NCBI GenBank assembly: GCA_025345505.1
Contig: JANVCC010000012.1
Coordinates: forward strand, 12,369,845 to 12,433,844
DNA: 64,000 bases
DNA from: Todiramphus chloris collaris
Lineage: Eukaryota > Chordata > Aves > Coraciiformes > Alcedinidae
Direction of reading: 5' to 3'
The position numbers were made by a program, and so were the translations under genes. Shown here one piece after another: positions 61,460-64,000 of this stretch. Position 1 is the stretch's first letter, and each line of letters begins with the position of its first letter. Under the pieces are notes generated by a model. The model saw nothing but the letters and a program-made list of their open reading frames with translations. It ran no database searches and was not told where the DNA came from.

Positions 61460-64000
61460 TAAAAACAATTTTCTTAGTAAAACTGAGTTCAGGTCACAGA
61501 GATATGTGGCATCAAATAAAGCTTTGGATCCCAGACACCTGAATTACAGGAATGAAGATTACATAAAAGTTTTCTAGACATCTAGAAAATGGTATTTTTG
61601 CTAAAACCAATATTTTCTTAAATTGAAATTTCCTTTTCTCATATTTTTTGATCTTTTTCACTACAAAAAGAAAGTCAGTGTCTTTCTACAACTTTAAGTT
61701 CATTCTACCTGAAATAAAACTTCAAGTTCTAAATTGTTTTCTCCTCCATTTTTAAATTTTGTTGTTCATGTACCTTCCTCGAATCCATGACATTCTGTGT
61801 TATGAACAGATTTATGGCCACTTCCAGTCTTGAATTCTGATTGGTTCAGGTCTAAGCAGCATATGATGAAAAACATTTGACCTGCCTGCTCATAATAACA
61901 GTTTCTAGGAACTTATTGAGGACTTCTTTTATTTTTATCATTCTTCTGGACATTTCCAGTCCCTTCTGGCAAAGTTGCTCTGGTTTATTTTCTTTATTTC
62001 AGATATTCTTCCCTCAAGTTTTACATTCTACTTTTCTTAAAAGAAAAAAATCCTACAAGAAAAAAAAAAAACAACACTTTTTTGTTTCTGTGTTTTCTAC
62101 ATGGAAACATTATGTGTTGTGCACTGTCTATCTCTGTCGGCTATGTGGAAGATACAGGTGCATATAAAACAGTTCTAACCTAACTGAAGAGTTAGCATCT
62201 CTCTTCATCTTTGTCTTGAACTTGAGGCTGAATAATGAATATGTTGCATTTTATTCCTGTTCCAAAATGGGTTTTGTTACAGAACTACAAAGGAATTTTT
62301 GAGAAATCACATAGCATAGTTACAATATTTACTAAGTCCATAGATTGCTTAAATGTGGTTATGTGTATGTTGCTTAGATAATTGAATATATCTTTAAACA
62401 GAACAGTGATTCAGTGACATTGTACATTATCTTTGGTGTTTTGTTTGAAAGGGATATAATATATGCAGGCCTTGTAAGAGGTAGCTAGCATATTTGAAGT
62501 CCCCTTAGCAGAGGTGAAAACAAAAAGTGTCAATTCCGTTATCTTATTTTTAGGCATTAACTCAAGAAGAACAGAATGGCACCTCCCAAAAGACTCTTAT
62601 ATCATCTGAGTCCAGGTAACCCTAGCAAAGAATATTGCATTAAGAGAGATGTAGTCATTTGAACAGTGTCTTAAAGGTCATTCCTGACATTTAAACAGTC
62701 TCGTGGTACCTCTGTATTGTCAAAGTTGCTATATTTGCTTATTAACGCAATTATCCAGCAAAGAGTACATTTCAGCATTTAGGCACTAAATTCGGAGAAA
62801 AGGTAAAACTGTTTTAGTTGTCATTAAAAGGTGAAATAGAAGGAGCATAAGTTGTTACAAAGTTACCAGCCTCTTCCAGCTATCCAATCACTCCACGTCT
62901 ACCCACACCATAATGATGGCAACCCTTACTGTACACTTATGTATTTTCTTCTAACTGCAAATTTATATATAGTTTCAGGACATTTAAGGAAGCAAGTGTT
63001 TGTTATGTCAAATTTCTTTCCCTGTTTTGTCACTGGATCTCAAGAAACTAGGTATGTGTCTATGTCAGAATTAATGGAAGGAATATATCAAATTAATTTT
63101 CAATAACAGAGAGTTTGAGTATCTCAATTTTAAAATTCTTGATAAAGATATTTTGAAAGAAAATTAAGAGGTTTTTTTCATCAATATTCATCTTTAGAAA
63201 GACAAAATTGTATTACTTATTTCAAAGCAAGCTTCCAAGACCTAAGATAACTAGAACAGTAGAAACACCTGTCTCTTTGTCTGCTTCATTGTTACATAAA
63301 TATTTCATAATATAAATTGCTTGATTAACTTAGTCTCTTTTCTTATAGTACACAAATTTGAGAAAAGTTCTTTTCATTTGTCGCTCAGAGTAAAATAAAT
63401 CATTATTAGGCTGTTGGCACGTGACATTAATAATAGCAAATAGATTTTGCAGGAATTTATTACTTAGAATGTTTGTTTGTTTCTAACAATTAAGTTTCTA
63501 AAGTAAATATGCATATTTAAATTCCTAAAGCAGTTATACCTGTGTATTTTCATATGCTACTTTAAATATACTCTTTCTATGAACTTGCAAGTTTTTTGTA
63601 AATGCAAACACAGTTTATAAATACTATCTTTGTAAGCCTGGTTTGAAAAATAGAGCAACATTCATGAGTAGTTTCCAACACTTCAAACAAAACAAAGCTA
63701 TGTACCAAACTGATGGATCTACACTTACCTTCCAAACTACTACTATAGTTAAATCAGTCACATTTTCTCTACTACGGGAAAGTGTTATGGAAAGGCAACA
63801 AAATCATCAGGATTACAGTAACAAGGGTTTGATAAGACAACACAGGCTTTTCCAACTACTGTGAGAACTTCCACTAGCATACCTCATTAAATCAAATTAT
63901 TTTGTAAAAGGCAATAATGATAATTTCCATAAACCTGCTTATCTTGTATGCATAATAAGCTTTACTTTTTTCTGCCCAGAATGCAGTCACTAAAATGTGT
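61460..64000. other. AT-rich non-coding DNA to window end
   Basis: No gene or repeat family recognised. Open frames are up to 96 codons and featureless. Confidence 0.45.

Noticed and set aside
60932..61577. Several open frames up to 118 codons
   Set aside because: They lie within the ERVL-like LTR, which is non-coding.
1..64000. CRISPR arrays, operons, Shine-Dalgarno sites, phage genes
   Set aside because: None present; the sequence is vertebrate-type DNA with LINEs and LTRs, so these bacterial feature types do not apply.

Overview
This looks like nuclear DNA of a bird, probably intergenic or deep-intronic. The evidence is the dominance of chicken-repeat-1 (CR1) LINE copies with their ATTCTGTG-type 3' ends, solo LTRs of avian endogenous-retrovirus type (one a family I know from bird genomes), an AT-rich CpG-poor background, and no dense long reading frames. 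Nothing resembles a bacterial operon, phage, CRISPR array or rRNA locus. Two nearly complete CR1 copies within 64 kb would suit a CR1-rich avian lineage, but the species cannot be named from the sequence.

Layout. 1-8.3 kb: AT-rich DNA with a minus-strand CR1 at 400-1482, a CR1 tail at 2665-2748, a 46-bp tandem duplication near 5.0 kb and a short repeat/hairpin near 7.4 kb. 8.35-13.68 kb: a nearly full-length plus-strand CR1 with decayed ORF1 (coiled coil, esterase-like domain) and ORF2 (endonuclease, reverse transcriptase). It is interrupted by a 736-bp solo LTR (10829-11564, 5-bp target-site duplication, TSD) and by a 5'-truncated minus-strand CR1 (12857-13463). 15.4-16.3 kb: an unidentified GC-richer block with a minus-strand ORF. 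16.3-25.8 kb: AT-rich, simple repeats only. 25.8-29.1 kb: two 5'-truncated plus-strand CR1s. 29.1-44 kb: mostly featureless, with a broken minus CR1 near 37 kb, a weak LTR-like piece at 41.3 kb, a poly-A-tailed insertion with a 17-bp repeat at 42.3 kb, and a CR1 tail at 43.95 kb. 44.4-47.6 kb: a second long plus-strand CR1 (complete-length but dead ORF2), interrupted by a 353-bp solo LTR (45467-45819) and carrying a non-collinear mosaic patch near 47.0 kb. 47.6-64 kb: two minus CR1 tails (49.9 and 57.1 kb), a long T-rich tract (55.85 kb) and an ERVL-like solo LTR (60753-61454).

No functional host protein-coding gene could be supported. The window is a record of nested retrotransposition: CR1 copies inserted first and were later hit by LTR elements and a younger CR1. 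The only candidates for non-repeat coding material are an 84-nt exon-like stretch at 30120-30203 and the ORF in the 15.4-16.3 kb block, both weak. I found no convincing new biological system. The best observations are the nested insertions with readable empty sites, the inverted CR1 pair, the mosaic patch and the poly-A insertion.
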